In this document: positions 34,201 to 47,055 of the stretch, piece by piece
Numbering within the stretch: the stretch's first letter is position 1
Layout of the letters: each line of letters opens with the position of its first letter
Assembly (NCBI GenBank): GCA_963377175.1
Contig: CAUJNA010001458.1
Location: 985,609 to 1,049,608 of the forward strand
Reading direction: 5' to 3'
From: Effrenium voratum
Taxonomy: Eukaryota; Sar; Dinophyceae; Suessiales; Symbiodiniaceae
DNA: 64,000 nucleotides
The notes under the pieces: model-generated
The model's database searches: none
What the model was told of the DNA's origin: nothing
What the model saw: only the letters and a program-made list of their open reading frames with translations
Position numbers and translations under genes: made by a program

Positions 34201-37200
34201 TTCAGCGCGGCATGCAATGCCGCGGCGGTTGGGCTGAAGCCTGCGTAAAGCTGAAAGTTGGTGTGTGTTTGAGAAAACCCTGTTCAGCTTGGTGTCAAGG
34301 AAAAAAGGGGAACATTCGCAGTTAAAAAAAACACCTTCAAAGGACTTGTTTCCCGGTTTGACCTTGCCTCTCACTCTCTTTGCGCGAATGAAGCCCTGTG
34401 AACCCAAGGCGCTGGGGGGTTGCACCGAAGTCTTGCAAGCTCGGAGGAAAACACTTCCCATGTCCTGACCTGGCAACGGGCTGGGGTAAGCTGCCTTGGC
34501 CAACACTGTCTGCTGATGGACTGTGAATGACAATGGAAACACGGAACGCCCTCCAAGATGGTTGGCGAACGCAAATCCCCATGAAAATGATGTCCACTTT
34601 AAGGGGTCCAATCGATTTACACGGCGTTGTCATTCTGAGATCCACAAAGGGTCCAATTCAAAAAAACAACATGCAGTGTGGTCCCTTAAAAAAAAGTCCC
34701 TTTCAATCATGCAGTAACATGCACAAGTCCATCCACTCCCCCAAAACCCCCTCCACAGCGCCACACCTCAGCCTCCTGGGATGTCTCCAGCTCCGGCGCA
34801 ACGACCTGGTGACAGGTCCCTGAAGCTGTGGCGCAACAAACCGGTATCAAAATGAAACCCTGGTAAGTGGAAACGTGGACCAAAACCTGCGGTTTGCCCC
34901 TCCTGTTTAATTTTGAGCCACACCCACGTTTCTGTTGTCCTACTGTGGATGGTTGCGAAATCCATTTCGCAGCCTTCAGAAACCCGGGTCTCTGATTCGA
35001 TTCCCCAAGGCAAGTACCAATGAACAATGGCTTCAACCATGGTTTCCAAGTGGTGCCGGATGTCGTGCATCCACAGTATTATCGGGATTGATCAATTAGA
35101 TGTGGAATGTCTAGGCAAAGGCGAAGACTAATAAATGGATTCCACTGGTATGAAACCAGTGGAATGAGTCTATGTTCAATTCCACCAAGCTGTTCAAAAT
35201 GGACGCCCGTGACCAGCTTGGAGGTTCCATATATGGTAGTTGGAGATAAATCTAGCATGCTTCCAAGCGCCAAAGGTGCTCCACGTTCCCAAATGCTATG
35301 TTGTTCAATGGTCGTCGGCTGGGGAACGTGCGTCCTTTCCAAGAACTCGCAAGGACATTTCAGTCGAGCCAAGACAAGGCCATTCCACCGACTTGGGTGA
35401 AGTAAGCGACCTGAAGTAATGAGAGGTTGGAATGTCATTGCCCAGATATATGTCAATAAAAGCTTTGGAGCCTGCCAAATGTTGACAGTCCCCGTAAAAA
35501 GAACCAATTAAGTCCGGCTTTGACAGAAAAATTATCCATGACCATCCAAGCTGAAATCGAGATAAATCCCCTGATTGGTCCGAGCTACAATTTGTCCAGC
35601 TTCACAATTTTGCTTGCGGCCCAAATAGAAACAGATTAGGAAGCCCTCGGTGGCGCCTTCTATTTGGGTGACCCCCAATGGTTTCCAACAAATGGGTTCT
35701 AGGCCTATGCTACATGGAAACGACTGGACCCCGTTTATTCGCAACCCCGTCGAATGGGTCATGTCCGCTTCTATCACCCGTCCGCTCACATCTTGACCCC
35801 GCCTTGGGCTCCAGTGGCACTGCCTGCGGCAAGACGTGGATGTGTCAAAGACGTGCAGCTTTCTCCATGAGTCAAAGGATCACATGTTGCAAATCATTCC
35901 GGAGCGGCTCTGCCCAGGCAACAGGTCTCACCGAGAGGCCCACCCCCCAACTTCAACCTCCACGGCTGTTTGCCCAGAATCGACCAGGACCCAACCATGC
36001 CATGGCCTTCGGGCTTGCTTTTTCGCCCTGTTTGTCAGGCTTGCTCTGTGAGGGTCGGTTTCTAGGTTCCTAGCAGATGTGGAAACCTAGGATTTGAGGT
36101 AGCTTTCTCCCTTCAACCTGGCACTTAGGGAGCAGCAAAACGAGATGGTGTCTGAAATAAAGCGAGGGCAGTGCTGAAACCTGCTGCTTTCGTTCTATGC
36201 TGCAATTGGTACTGAACCAGATTGTAGTTTCGCTCTGAATACTTGGGTACGGCAACGATATTCCTCCCAGTCCTTCTTTTCCTAGCCCGGGGGGGTCAAA
36301 GGGAGGCGGGGGCCGTTGTAAAGTGAGGCAGAATGGACGCTTGAATTCGCTGTTCAGCAACCATCCCCCTTGGGTGACCGATTGACGCAAAGCAAGATCG
36401 GGCGAGAAAAGAAGCGCTGTCTTGGCACAATGACTTTTTGAGTTTGGCTGCTGTCCAAACACTGCATGTGCATATAGTGCAACACCTCGGCGGAGCAAAG
36501 CTTCCGGATGCAACTTTCCTTCCCCTGCCCCTGCCCCGCCACGTCCCTCTTTTTTCCGGGGCGCCAACTTGGTTTTCGCGCGGCGCCACCCATTTTTTGA
36601 AACACGGACCAACCCCCCCAAAAAAAAAAAAACTCGGCGCGCTGGGGGATCTTCCAGCAGACCTCCCCGGGCCCCGAGTTGACCTTCCGCCAAGGTCCCG
36701 CGCCTTCCAGAAGGCGCCGTAGGCCTGGCTGGACGTCCTCCACCTGCCAGCGAGTCTCGCGAGTCTGCGAAGGCGCCGCTGAAAAACTGGCCCGGGCAAA
36801 GCCGTCCAGTCGGCTTTGGTAAATGGATGGGGCGGTGATGGCTGGAACATGTGGCTTGATGATTTTGGGGTTGGAGTCTGTGCCTTGAGTGTCATGGGGA
36901 GCCGCAGTCCTGGAGCGCATGCGAGCATCAAGTCAGCCCTTAGATGCAAATTCAACTCATGCCCCCTGACAAGAAATCACAAGTGAGACACCGAGACAAA
37001 ATTATGAAGCCTACCCGAAATACCTTGTTAGACGACCAAAACCTACCAAAGCATACACCTCAGGATGCAAGAACTAGAGCTTCCCAAGCGCGGGTCTGAA
37101 TCAACTCTGGTTCCCGCACCGGGCAACAAAAACAAAGTGACACCGGGGTCTGCATGAAATCGGCAGTCAACAGGGCAAGTCACAAGCGGATACTTCCATT

Positions 37201-40200
37201 CATAGAATGAACCGAGTGACCATCGACCCTGGTGACCTGGTGTGGAAGGAGTCTACCCAAGATCATGATGGTCAGAGGCGGCCACATCCATTGCTCGCGA
37301 ACCTCCCGAAGCCTCCAATTAACCCAGGCTTTGAGAGAAACTCCATCTGCATCCCACGATCCCTGCCATCATCCACGCTTTTGGAAAGAGATGAGGTGCC
37401 GACCAAAGGTATCCATGTCCCATGTGCGACAAAAAAAAAAACACGCGCCGCGCGGCGGCCTGGCCCCTGCCCCCCCCAAATCCCCCCAGGGGCCCAAGGG
37501 CCTGTCGTCCATCCGGAAGTCCCCCAAAGGGCTCAAATCACGGAAGACGGCAACATGGGCTATGCCTCCTTCTCCCAAGGGACCCCATGGACATCATTTA
37601 GGGCGTTCATGTCCAACCATTTTGAAGGCGGCTCCCTTTAAAACTTCATGGCCGTATAACTTCATAACGGAAAACAATGATCTGGCTCGGTTTAGCTGGT
37701 GGCGGGCTTCTCTGAAAAACATGGCGAGCCCCAGGAAGGATTTCTGTTTGAAGGGTTCCTCCATTCGGGCTTTGAACTTGTTACGCTTCCAATCTGGCAC
37801 TGCGACGCGACCTGTGTGGGGCCGATTGGCTGAACAGGTGAGGCTCTTCTTTTTGTTTTGCTCTTCCAAGCGTTCCGGGAGGATTCCGTGTCACCGTGTC
37901 AGCCCTGCAGGCAACCTGATCTAGTTGGCTCAAGCAGAAATAGCTGCAGGAAGGCAGCAGTGGCATGATCAAGTGAAACGTGCCCAAGGCGCCCTTCATC
38001 TGCACAAGTGTTCACCGGTTCATGCGCGAATCTGGCACCGTTTTCCCGAGCCCGAAACCACCGTCGCCCCGTCTCAGCCCATGAATCAACCTGCAGAACC
38101 CTCACTATCAAAGACCCATCCAAAGCACGAACAGCCAAGTCCGAGCCAAAACCCGAGGATCCCTTGGCACGCAGTTCTTTGGAACTTGCCCGACGTATTC
38201 CAAGCTTGGCCCAGCTACACGGCAAATTCAAGGAGTGATTTACCTGCCTTTGAAACCAGCGCAAAGGGTGCCATTGAGGTTTTGTTGGGGCTCGCCCTGG
38301 GGAACGCCCAGTCCAACAGTCTGCAGCTTTCCTCTTGGTGGTTTGGAGCTTTGGGCCGGTTCCCCACGAAACCCTCTACAAGAACCAGGGTTCAAATCCC
38401 AAACCCATCCAAACTACCAACAAAGCGCAAACATTTCCAGGGCTTGGGCAAACATGCTGGCTGTGGCTTTGCAATCGAGCACCGTGCCGAAGAGTGAGCA
38501 CATGTCCTCGTGCTGGCAGGCAGTTCATTGCCCGCGGATGCTAAAGCAACGAAAGACAGATTAAGAACATCTGATGAACTCAACTTGTTTGGTAAAATAT
38601 AATAACGCGCCAATCCAAAAAATATTGGATTATTATCAAAGTAACCTTTGTCATAGGCAGGATAGCTTGCTCAATCAGAGGGGCGGACATGATCGTGGCT
38701 TTGTGGATTGTATAAGTGCCGGTGGAGTATATAGCCTGTTCCAAGGCTCAATTGACCAAAGAATCTGAGAATTGAAGGTCAGCCTTGGGACCGCAAGGGA
38801 AAACGGATTGCAAGTGGGAGAGGGACCGCTTAAGTTGGTCGTTGGGCAAGTAAGAAGCAGCTCAAAACAGACCTCAATTTCCAATCGCTCGCTCGCCGGG
38901 GAATGAGCAAAGCAACAACCAACAAAAGGAGGCATTGATCAAGGGCCAAGCGTACCGAGGGTGAGCATGATTCCAATAAAGGCAACACGGCCGAACCGTG
39001 GCTATCACCATGAAAAGCAATGAGGAATGGCCTCATCAAGTCCCGACAAGTGCAACTTGGGGAGCCTCTTTTTCGGGGGTGCACAACCAGGGAGCCTGAC
39101 GGTTTCAGCATGAGAACAACATGAAAAAATGCCATCTATTAAAAAGAGCTCCTGCTATTTAAAAAAACTAATAGCAAACGCAACTCCTTCAGCCCTTGTG
39201 GGACTCTCCCCTTGTGAACCACTCAGCGCATTGCTGGCTCTGAAGGCCCCTCCTGCAAGCCCTGGCTCGTCAGCTTTCGGTCCAAGCCCTGCCGGACGAA
39301 GGAGCTTCGTAAACCCCGGCAGGAGGAAAAGCCACGAGAAGCCAACCCCCACCCCACCCAACCGGATTTTGGCCATATTTAAAAAAAAAAAAACATGACT
39401 GGAAGGGGCCAGTGGCCGAAGACTCTAAGAGACTTCGGCATTGTTCACATCAAGTACATTGCCAAGCGAGTTTCAACCAGGATTGCCGCTCCGTTGGGAT
39501 GGCACGGCCCCAGTTGGACCCCTTGGAACAAATCGAACCAAACTGTTCGGTTGTTGGTTCAGCCAGGGGCACGCTAACTTCGTATAGATCCTCTTGAATT
39601 TGGGACCAAGCCTTGCAGTTTTCTTGAGGCTACTCTTTTCACGTTGGTCTAAAGCAAGAAAACACCCTTTTTCCCGAACAGCTGCAAGCTCCGGGGACTC
39701 TGCCCAAAAAGGCTCTGGGCTGGTCTGGACCACGTCTTGGGGGCGGGTCCCAGCGCCAGTCCCACGGAGGTCTCCCGGCCTCAAACTGCAAGCGGTGCCC
39801 GGTCTCCTCAGACATGTGGTTTTGGCAGACAGGCCAAGAGTGAGCACTCCATATCTCGGGGGAAAAAATGACACCTCCCAACATCGGCAAGCTGAGCTTG
39901 GATTGAAAAATGTGACCCACATCTATCAAATTTTGAGAGACTTCCTCCCAGTTGCACTGGACGACAGGGATAACTTGCTTCTTGAATGCCTCATGAAATG
40001 CTGCCAGAAGCTCTCGTCGACTCGCCAACAAAGGAGTTCTTCTTACTCGAAGATATGCATTTCACCCTCCTCCGCATTCGGAAAGAAGGGAACGGTTTTC
40101 AAGGAGAACAAACACGAATCCCTAGCTTCGAGATTTGTTTTTGGCCTAGGGTTCATCCCGCCGGTCGCCCCGGTTTCTGGGCTGCCCGACCATGGTCTTC

Positions 40201-41060
40201 CAAATGGCCTGGGCACGGGTCGACCCGACGGCCATAGTTGGCAGTTGGAGAGTTTGGTGCCACTTCTCGTTCCACCGGCAAAAACCGAGGGTGCCCTCTT
40301 GTTTCGAAAAATCGACCCCACCCCCCGGGCTTTGGTCCATGGGCTACGCCAAAAATGAAAAACAAAACCTGGGCCCACATCCCTACCTGAAAGGCTGGAA
40401 TGGTTCGATGAGCACGAGGAGAGCTCGAACACTTCCTGAAAAATGGGCCCGAAAAGAAAACCTGAAGTGAGACACCAAAGCGGTTTCAGTCGATTGTTCC
40501 GGCAACTGGAGCTCTCGGAACCTGCGTGAAATTTCTGTGCGTGTGTGCGCGTGTTGTTGCCTTTTACCGGGGGAATTCCCCAAAGCACTCAAAGCAAGCC
40601 CCGCCCCAAACTCATTGCTTCACCGCCGAAAAAATCTCCGCGAGCCTCGCGAAAACCCCAGCGCCTCCACAACGCTCCACCGCAGGCATCGGCAGGTCTT
40701 GCCTCCAGGGTTCCGGCCAGGTCATGGCGCCAAGAAATCTGCGATACCAAAGTTTCCCTTGACCCTCCCTCCAATGAAAGCTGACATCGTGAGATGTCCC
40801 TTGTTGGTTCCACAGGGGGACCCACAGAAATGACGGCGTTTGGATCGGCACCCTCAAAAAATCACCACCCCAATGGAAGCCCGGAATTCCAGCCGTGAAA
40901 CCGTTTCCTTGCTTCAGCCAACAGCCGAGTTGTACTTCCGGACGTGGCGCGTGAAAAAAGCCCGAGCTGGAGCAAGCCTGGAGGGTTCTGAACTTTTGGA
41001 ACCCTCTGGCCTCTTGGAGGGGTCGCACATTTACAACGAAGCCGCAAAATGATCAGGTGG
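34201..41060. other. Low-complexity-poor region without recognised gene
   Basis: Several overlapping open frames on both strands (for example plus 39594-40358 and minus 40043-40588), none with family resemblance. GC-rich exon-like islands on the minus strand lie at about 36650-36770 (reading QPGLRRLLEGAGPWRK) and 40620-40720 (reading GVFARLAEIFSAVK). A perfect 8-bp inverted repeat around GCA sits at 34205-34223. Confidence 0.35.
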
Positions 41061-41509
41061 TTCAACCGAGCGCTGCGTCCTCCAAAGCCGTCATTCCCCC
41101 GTCAGGCCGGACTTGAACTTTTAGATCCAGCTTCAAATTTCTGGGCTTGATGGGTTCCCTAGGCAGCTTTTCTTCTTGCACTGCCTTGATTGCTAACGGT
41201 TTGGATGTCAGGCTCCCCCTGGTGCATTCGCACCACCAAAGGTCCGGGGTATTTACCGGCACCGCCCAAAAGCTAGGCCCCCTTCTTGCCGACCTTCTCC
41301 TTGTATATTCCGCCCTCATCTTCTCCATAGTCCAGCCACGTCCGCGGTTGTCGTGCTGGTACTGGTTCCAAGTAGCGCTGCACCTTTTCGCTGATACAGC
41401 CGCCGTAGATTCATGGTGCTCTCGCTCAAGCCCCCAATCCTTTTTCTTGAGCACCACCCACTTCCTTCCCCACTGGTTGCGGAACTCCTCTACCTTGCGA
41501 TCCACCATG

Positions 41510-41940
41510 ATGGAGGACATCCAGCCGATTGTGCCCATGGGCGGCTTGACGATGATGGGGTATGAGGTGGAATGGAAGCAGGGCCACTGCGAGGTTCGGC
41601 GGAGGACGATGGTGGACAGCCAGGTGGCGTTGGAGCTCATTGCAGATATGGAGCTCATGGAGGAGAGCATGCGATGAGGTTAGCGGCCATGAAGATGCCG
41701 ATGGAGCAGTTGAAAGACCAACCAGAGCTGGCAATGACGCGGGCGTTGAAAAGAGTTCTTCCCTGGCGTGCCGGAGGAGATCATGAGCTGTGGTGCCGAG
41801 CATGGAGGCGGAGGAGGAGAACGTTCGACGGCGGAGAGCCTGGTCGTCCACTTGTTCGCCGGAGCGAATGAAAAGGTGTGTGAGAAGGCTGAAAAAGATA
41901 CAGGTGGAGGAGTTGCCGCGGGACTGCAAACGTGAGCGTG
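41510..41940 (+). pseudogene. Retroelement polyprotein fragment (copia-like), frameshifted
   Basis: The plus strand reads IVPMGGLTMMGYEVEW and then QVALELIADME. After a frame change comes MEQLKDQPELAMTRALKR. After another change comes FFPGVPEEIM and SLVVHLFAGANEKV. The order and spacing resemble the gag-pol junction of copia-like retroelements abundant in dinoflagellates. A stop at 41675-41677 and two frame shifts make it a relic. The opposing minus strand is open for 202 codons (41670-41062), which weakens the call. Confidence 0.4.
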
Positions 41941-41989
41941 GATAAAGCAGGACCACCATGCGTCATGAACCATTTAGAGGGGGTCCAAC

Positions 41990-42110
41990 TAACTGGATTT
42001 GACGCGCGCGCGCACACCTTTGTCGTCGAGCCCGCGCACCGGCGTTTCTGAGCCTTCCACTTGCTCGCGACTCGCGTCCCTCAACTCGCACTGTCTTTCT
42101 GCCCGCGCGG
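41990..42110 (-). CDS. Exon-like GC-rich island, unknown, charged
   Basis: The minus strand reads GSETPVRGLDDKGVRARVKS and then a stop. It follows GTGGAAG before GCTCAG. The composition is exon-like. Not recognised, and possibly the end of an unplaced gene. Confidence 0.2.
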
Positions 42111-42916
42111 CTGGCATGTGAATGGCCGGGCACTTTGACCCGCGGAAACCAGGTGTGTTTTCCGACCCATGACCAGGAAAGCGCTGCATCAGCCCACTGC
42201 ATCAAGTGGCCTTTCACCCGAATCTGGCAACAAGGCTTCCTGGAAGCCTGAGACACCTCACATGTTTGCAACAAAATGAAAACGGGTGTGAGCTTTCAGG
42301 CTGCATGCTACATGGGTCCCGCGCTAACGCGCTAGGAGCGAGCCAAGGGGCGCGTCTGGTAAGGGAGGTAAAAGTCGGTCGAAACTAGAAAGGATCACTT
42401 TCAGGAACAGCTCTCAAAGAGAACCAAAATGCAACCCTTGTGGTTTGCGCCTCTTGCGTTCCAGCCAGATTTCCGATCATATGACAAAACAAAGAAGTTT
42501 CTTGTTGCCGTGAAAAAATAGTAAGCCTTGAGGTGCCTTCCATGAGTGAATAGGAATTTCCCAAACCGTTCCCTGTCATCAGTCCCAAAAGGCCCCAAAA
42601 AGTTACCCATGAGTCACGTGCTCGGAATCCTGCCAAATACTTCTTTCCTCATCGCGCCCCTGCGCTCAATCTTCCTCCCGCTTCTTGCGGATCCCGCTGG
42701 CCCTCTTCTTGTTCACGGGAAAGCTGGCCTCAGAAAGAACCGACACAAAAGAATCCCGCAGGTGCCATAGTCAAACCTTTCACCGTCGCTCAAGAACTAC
42801 CTTACCCCCTTCCGAAAAACGAAAAACATGCCATTCTAAAGACATGGATCCGGATTCGGATCTTGGGATCCATTGGGGCTGCATCTGCCCCCGGCCCGGC
42901 CCGGCCCCGCCCCCAC

Positions 42917-42957
42917 CCAAACATCTGCCGGTCGCAGTACCGGAGGCACGGGAACGC
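42917..42957 (-). CDS. Exon-like segment (AFPCLRYCDRQMFG)
   Basis: The minus strand reads AFPCLRYCDRQMF between CGCGGAG before GCGTTC and TTTGG before GTGGGGGC, a GT donor followed by G-runs. The Cys/Arg/Tyr-rich reading looks like real protein, but no family is assigned. Confidence 0.35.
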
Positions 42958-44375
42958 CTCCGCGAGCCCAGCCCGTTTCGAAACCAAAAGCCAACACCGC
43001 ATCCCCATCCACGAATTTGTAGCCAGAAAACAGGCATCGCCAAAAGGAACTATGCACCCATGTGCTTGAGGTTGAGAAATATAGATGGCACCGGTAGATG
43101 ATTGGAAAAAATCAAAATTGCCTTAAAAGTACGTGCCCCGTGTCCCCTGGGTTGGGCAAATGTTTAGCAACCAAGCCATGGCCCGGAAACCAGAAGAGGA
43201 TGAGTGGCTCTTTGCAACCCTTGGTATGGAAGCACAGATTGGCCGGAGCCAAGAATAACTAATAAAATCAACAACAGTGAAAGATTTCAACATGTTCAGG
43301 GGTTTCCCCCTGGCTGGTCAAGCGCTATTTCTCAGGCGCCACACGCTGCCGGCGGTGAGGCTGCCTTAGCTCCAGAAGGGGAACTGTGCATACCGCCGTC
43401 CTCAAATATCACCCTCTACATGCAATATTCCTGGCCCCCAAATGAGCTTTTTCCATTGAGTGGGAAATATCATCGTGCTGCAGGTTTCCCCCCATGGTCA
43501 TCCCATGTAAAGGGCCTGTTCATCAAGCCCCACATGGTGTGTTTTACAGGAAACCCTCAAAGGTGTTTTTTGGGAAGACCTCAAAGTCTTTCACTTGAAG
43601 GGTAATCGTGATTCAGACAAGATTGGGATAATGAGAGAATCCAACTGGGGATGCAAAAAGAGACGTGCAAGAACTCTCTGAGGGCCATAACCAAAGCCCG
43701 GAAAGAATGTACCCGAAACCTGCCTGGCAATCGAGAGGGGCCAGAAAAGAAATCCAGGATAAGACTGTTCCGGTGCTACAAGAAATCTAGCTGAGCAAGA
43801 TGTAAACAACGAAGGCACAGTATTGGACGGACAGCCCGAAGACATCATGTCCAGTAGCATCAGATGGTACGAGCAACAATCTAGCTCGCGGGGTATCCTC
43901 GAAAAAGCAAACAGCCAAGAAACAACTCCGGGGCTTGCTTTCAATGATACCCAGAAGGATCTATCGTGTTGATGAAGCCATAGATGAGGCTATAAGCCAG
44001 CCCGCATCGTTTTAGAAAGGCAAAACAAGGCGGGATGAACCTGTTCTTCTAAACATTGGTATTGTGCAAAAGTCGCTTCGATGATCAAATGATGGCAGGT
44101 CAGAACAGGAATCAGCGTGTCTAAGTTAGAGGTTAGTGTCAGAGGTGAAACGTCCCACAAACACGGGAGTGCAAAAAAGACACTTGGAAGAGGGAACGGG
44201 TGCCTGTTTGCTTCCCTGCTTTTGGTGCGGAGAGTAGCCTCTTCGGCGTCCTCTAGGAAAAACTAGAGATGGCACTGAGTGCCTGGTAAATTATTAGAAC
44301 TAACTGAAACCAGTAGAAGCAAACCTGAGAAGGACCCTATGGTACCCCTTTGGAGCCAAACGGAAACCAACGAGC

Positions 44376-44452
44376 CATTCTGCGCCAGGCCGCGCTTCTG
44401 CTCTATCTGCTTCTCGTGCTTCTCCAAGTCTTCGTCCGCCACGTGGCCCTTC
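44376..44452 (-). CDS. Exon-like segment, charged helix (ADEDLEKHEKQIEQKRGLAQ)
   Basis: Seventy-seven nucleotides read KGHVADEDLEKHEKQIEQ and continue KRGLAQN between CCTCAG before GAAGGG and GAATG before GCTCGT, a GC donor. The strongly charged helical reading and the dinoflagellate-type boundaries support a real exon. The protein is unknown. Confidence 0.5.
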
Positions 44453-44950
44453 CTGAGGTACATAGCATGGCGCGCAGGCGCGTCGCAGGCACATCTCACG
44501 GCAGCTGGTGTCGCCTTCTGGATGTTTGGAGCATTGGATTCAAAGGGGTTCCAAGTATTGAAGATCCGCAAATGTATCATATGTTCAAAAGAAGAAGGCG
44601 TGTGGCTGATTGAAACTCACAGGCATGGTTTTTCTGCGAAACGCGTTGCCAAACAAACCGTATCAAAGTTGCGTCAGGTCCCGTCAACGTACATGGCCCG
44701 AAACCCCAAACCCCAACCGCGGTGGACTAGTAGCGTCAAACCAGGAAACAAGCTGAATCTTAGAGAGATGTTCCAATGATCAGCATGTTGCGGATAGCCC
44801 AACGGATGCGCTGAATTCGGGTGCACACCACACAAGTTGGAGTGACCCGTGCATTGAACCAAGGCAAGGCTCCTTTACCTTTATGCTATCGGCGCTGTTA
44901 GCGACCCCTCACGTTTTACTACTTTCTTCCGCACCTGCGCAACACTGTAT

Positions 44951-45135
44951 CCGCTCAAAACTGCCAGTGTATCCATGCCTGCCAATGGTAAGCACGCCGC
45001 TCACGTGCACCCGCTCAACTCTGTATCCATGCCTGCCAATGGTAAGCACACCCGCTCAAGTGCACGCGCGCAACTTTGACTGCGAAATGGTAAGAACTGC
45101 ACTCGCTCAACTCTGTATCCATGCCTGCCAAATGG
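44951..45135. repeat. Short tandem repeat (CTGTATCCATGCCTGCCAA)
   Basis: Three copies of TGTATCCATGCCTGCCAATGG and one shortened copy, unit about 60-90 bp, with CCGCTCAA and GTGCAC between. Three copies include GGTAAG, a donor-like string. Confidence 0.75.
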
Positions 45136-45473
45136 TACGCGAAAAAGTGGGCAGCTGCTCGGTGGCCACCTTTGCCATCTGTTGCAATTTGGCAGGGAAT
45201 AAGTGCCGTTTAATGCAAACGGAGGCCTCGAAAACTCTTTGGGGGGGGGGGAGAAATTCCTTTGAAATGAGCGTTTCAGCTCAACAAAACGCGAATTGAA
45301 GCTCCGTTGCTTGTAAATACTGGGTCATCATGTCGATTTGCAGTCGTTTCTTGTTTCGTGCGCGCCGGGCAGGTGTTGCCGCCGCACAGGGGCATTAAGG
45401 CGATCAAGAAAAACAGGGGTCACTAACAACGCCGGTACCTTTATTCGTTTATGACTTATGACCACTCGGCCGA

Positions 45474-45474
<1 letters not shown>

Positions 45475-45540
<66 letters not shown>

Positions 45541-45585
45541 GTGGTGATGATGATGATGATGATGATGAAGATGATGATGATGATT

Positions 45586-45616
<31 letters not shown>

Positions 45617-45667
45617 GGAGGAGGATGAGGATGAGGATGAGGATGAGGATGAGGATGAGGATGACGA
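45475..45667. repeat. (GAT)n microsatellite grading into (GAGGAT)n
   Basis: About 45 GAT units, interrupted by GGT, AAG and ATT, and ending in seven GAGGAT or GACGAC units. The Met-, His- and Ile-rich open frames are artefacts. Confidence 0.95.
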
Positions 45668-46001
45668 CGACAAACGTTGTAGGTGCTTGAGCATCGGACA
45701 AACCTGGTGAACACTGAAGAACATGGTTCAGGAATCGTATCATTGTTGCTAAATTCGATTGAGACTTTGGAAAGTTCTAGACAGACTTTGTTGAAGTCTT
45801 GCCGACCCTGTCTTGTGCTTTAAAATGGTTCTGTCCTGAACTTGGCAGAACCCACGCAAACCTGGCGGAACAGCCCCCTGCAGAACGGGTTGCAAAATCC
45901 CGTATTCCTAAACATGGTTCGCGTGAGGAGCCGCCCAGTTTCGCATCCACTTTCATTGTTGTCAATCACAATTACAAAAGTAGCAATAGTACTAATTATT
46001 A

Positions 46002-46112
46002 GGTGGTGGTGGTGGTGGCGGTGGCGGCGGCGGTGGTGGTAGTAATGGTGGCGGTGGTGGCAGTGGTGGTAGTGGTGGTGGTGGTGGTGCTAGTGGTGGT
46101 GGTGGCTATATT
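46002..46112. repeat. (GGT)n microsatellite
   Basis: GGT units with GGC, AGT and AAT interruptions over about 110 bp. Confidence 0.9.
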
Positions 46113-46289
46113 TGGCGGTGGAGGTGTTTGTGTTGTCTAGCCCCACGAGTTCAAAACTGCGGACATCAAAACCCTCAGGCCGTTGGGTTGCAACCCCCGG
46201 ACCAGCGGCCACCCCTCGACCTCGTACTTCATGTCGGCGAGCGGGTTCACGGTGATCTCGTCCTGGCGCTTCCGGAGTTGTTGTTTTTA

Positions 46290-46304
46290 ATATATATATA
46301 TATA
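46290..46304. repeat. Short TA run
   Basis: Seven TA units. Confidence 0.7.
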
Positions 46305-46692
46305 ATGAAGCAGGGAACAATGAACAACACTACTCTCCCACTAGCATAGCACCTCCAGGCACCTTCCCAATGGCTATGTTTGTGGAAGGGTGATTCACAA
46401 TGGTTTGGTGCCGAATATCCCGAAAAAACGTTCAAGCTCTTTGTATTTCGCATGAAGCTCTGCTTCTCTCAAGCCAAACAAGGTTCCCTGCACGCCAGGA
46501 ACCGAAAAAGAAAAATGAAAAAAACACTGGCACCCACATGTAACATTGTTGCACCAATGACACGAACCCCAGGTCCCAGTGCCACGGGATCAAAAGGGCG
46601 TTCTTCTTTTTTGTAGATTTTGAAAGGAACCCCTCCGGGGAAAAAACAAAAAAAGAAGAAACAAAAAGAGGGAAAAACAAAGAAAGAAGGAA

Positions 46693-46773
46693 GTAGGGGA
46701 GCGACTCGAGGTCTCGAACCAATAGTCTGGCGGAACTTCCGAACCCCAGCGAGCGACCATCTGACCACTCCCA
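46693..46773 (-). tRNA. tRNA-like sequence (pseudogene or SINE head)
   Basis: On the minus strand GGGAGTG at the 5' end can pair with CGCTCCC at the 3' end. An A-box-like TGGTCAGATGG and a B-box GGTTCGAGACC lie in tRNA-like positions about 76 nt apart end to end. The T stem and anticodon stem pair poorly, and three extra bases separate the T arm from the acceptor stem, so it is not a working tRNA. A tRNA-derived SINE head is the best guess. Confidence 0.3.
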
Positions 46774-46947
46774 GTCATAGAAAACCCAACGGGTTGTGGT
46801 CGACAAAAAGAGAAAAGACAAACCGAAAAGAACCCGTTTGTCAGAAAAATCGGGCGACCCGCGAAATATGGCTTTCCTTGTTGCTTCCTTTACACCAACC
46901 TGAAAGTGGACCGACTCCCTAAATCACAATCCCATTCAACAAATTGG

Positions 46948-47055
46948 TCACCCAAACTCCGGGGGCCGCGGGTCGCTTTTTGTTCGCTCCTCGAAGAGCT
47001 CGGGCGCCGCTTGCCGCTGCTCCCGCTCCCTGGCAGCCTCCATCTCCGCGTGATT
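46948..47055 (-). CDS. Exon-like segment, charged (EAAREREQRQAAPELFEERT)
   Basis: The minus strand reads MEAAREREQRQAAPELFEER and continues TKSDPRPPEFG to a stop. It is GC-rich and highly charged, with AG/G candidates at its start. It looks like a terminal exon or coiled-coil piece of an unrecognised gene. Confidence 0.35.
   Translation of the reverse strand, partial: NHAEMEAAREREQRQAAPELFEERTKSDPRPPEFG

Noticed and set aside
37926..37935. TTGGCTCAAG, the last ten bases of the dinoflagellate spliced leader
   Set aside because: Only ten bases match and the upstream part of the leader is absent. Such a match has an appreciable chance of occurring at random in 64 kb.
39594..40358. 254-codon plus-strand frame, longest outside repeats
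   Set aside because: No family resemblance, and two minus-strand frames (39639-40031, 40043-40588) are equally open. The region lacks the short GC-rich exon pattern of the recognised genes.
45328..45714. His-, Ile- or Met-run frames
   Set aside because: Product of the GAT microsatellite in different frames.
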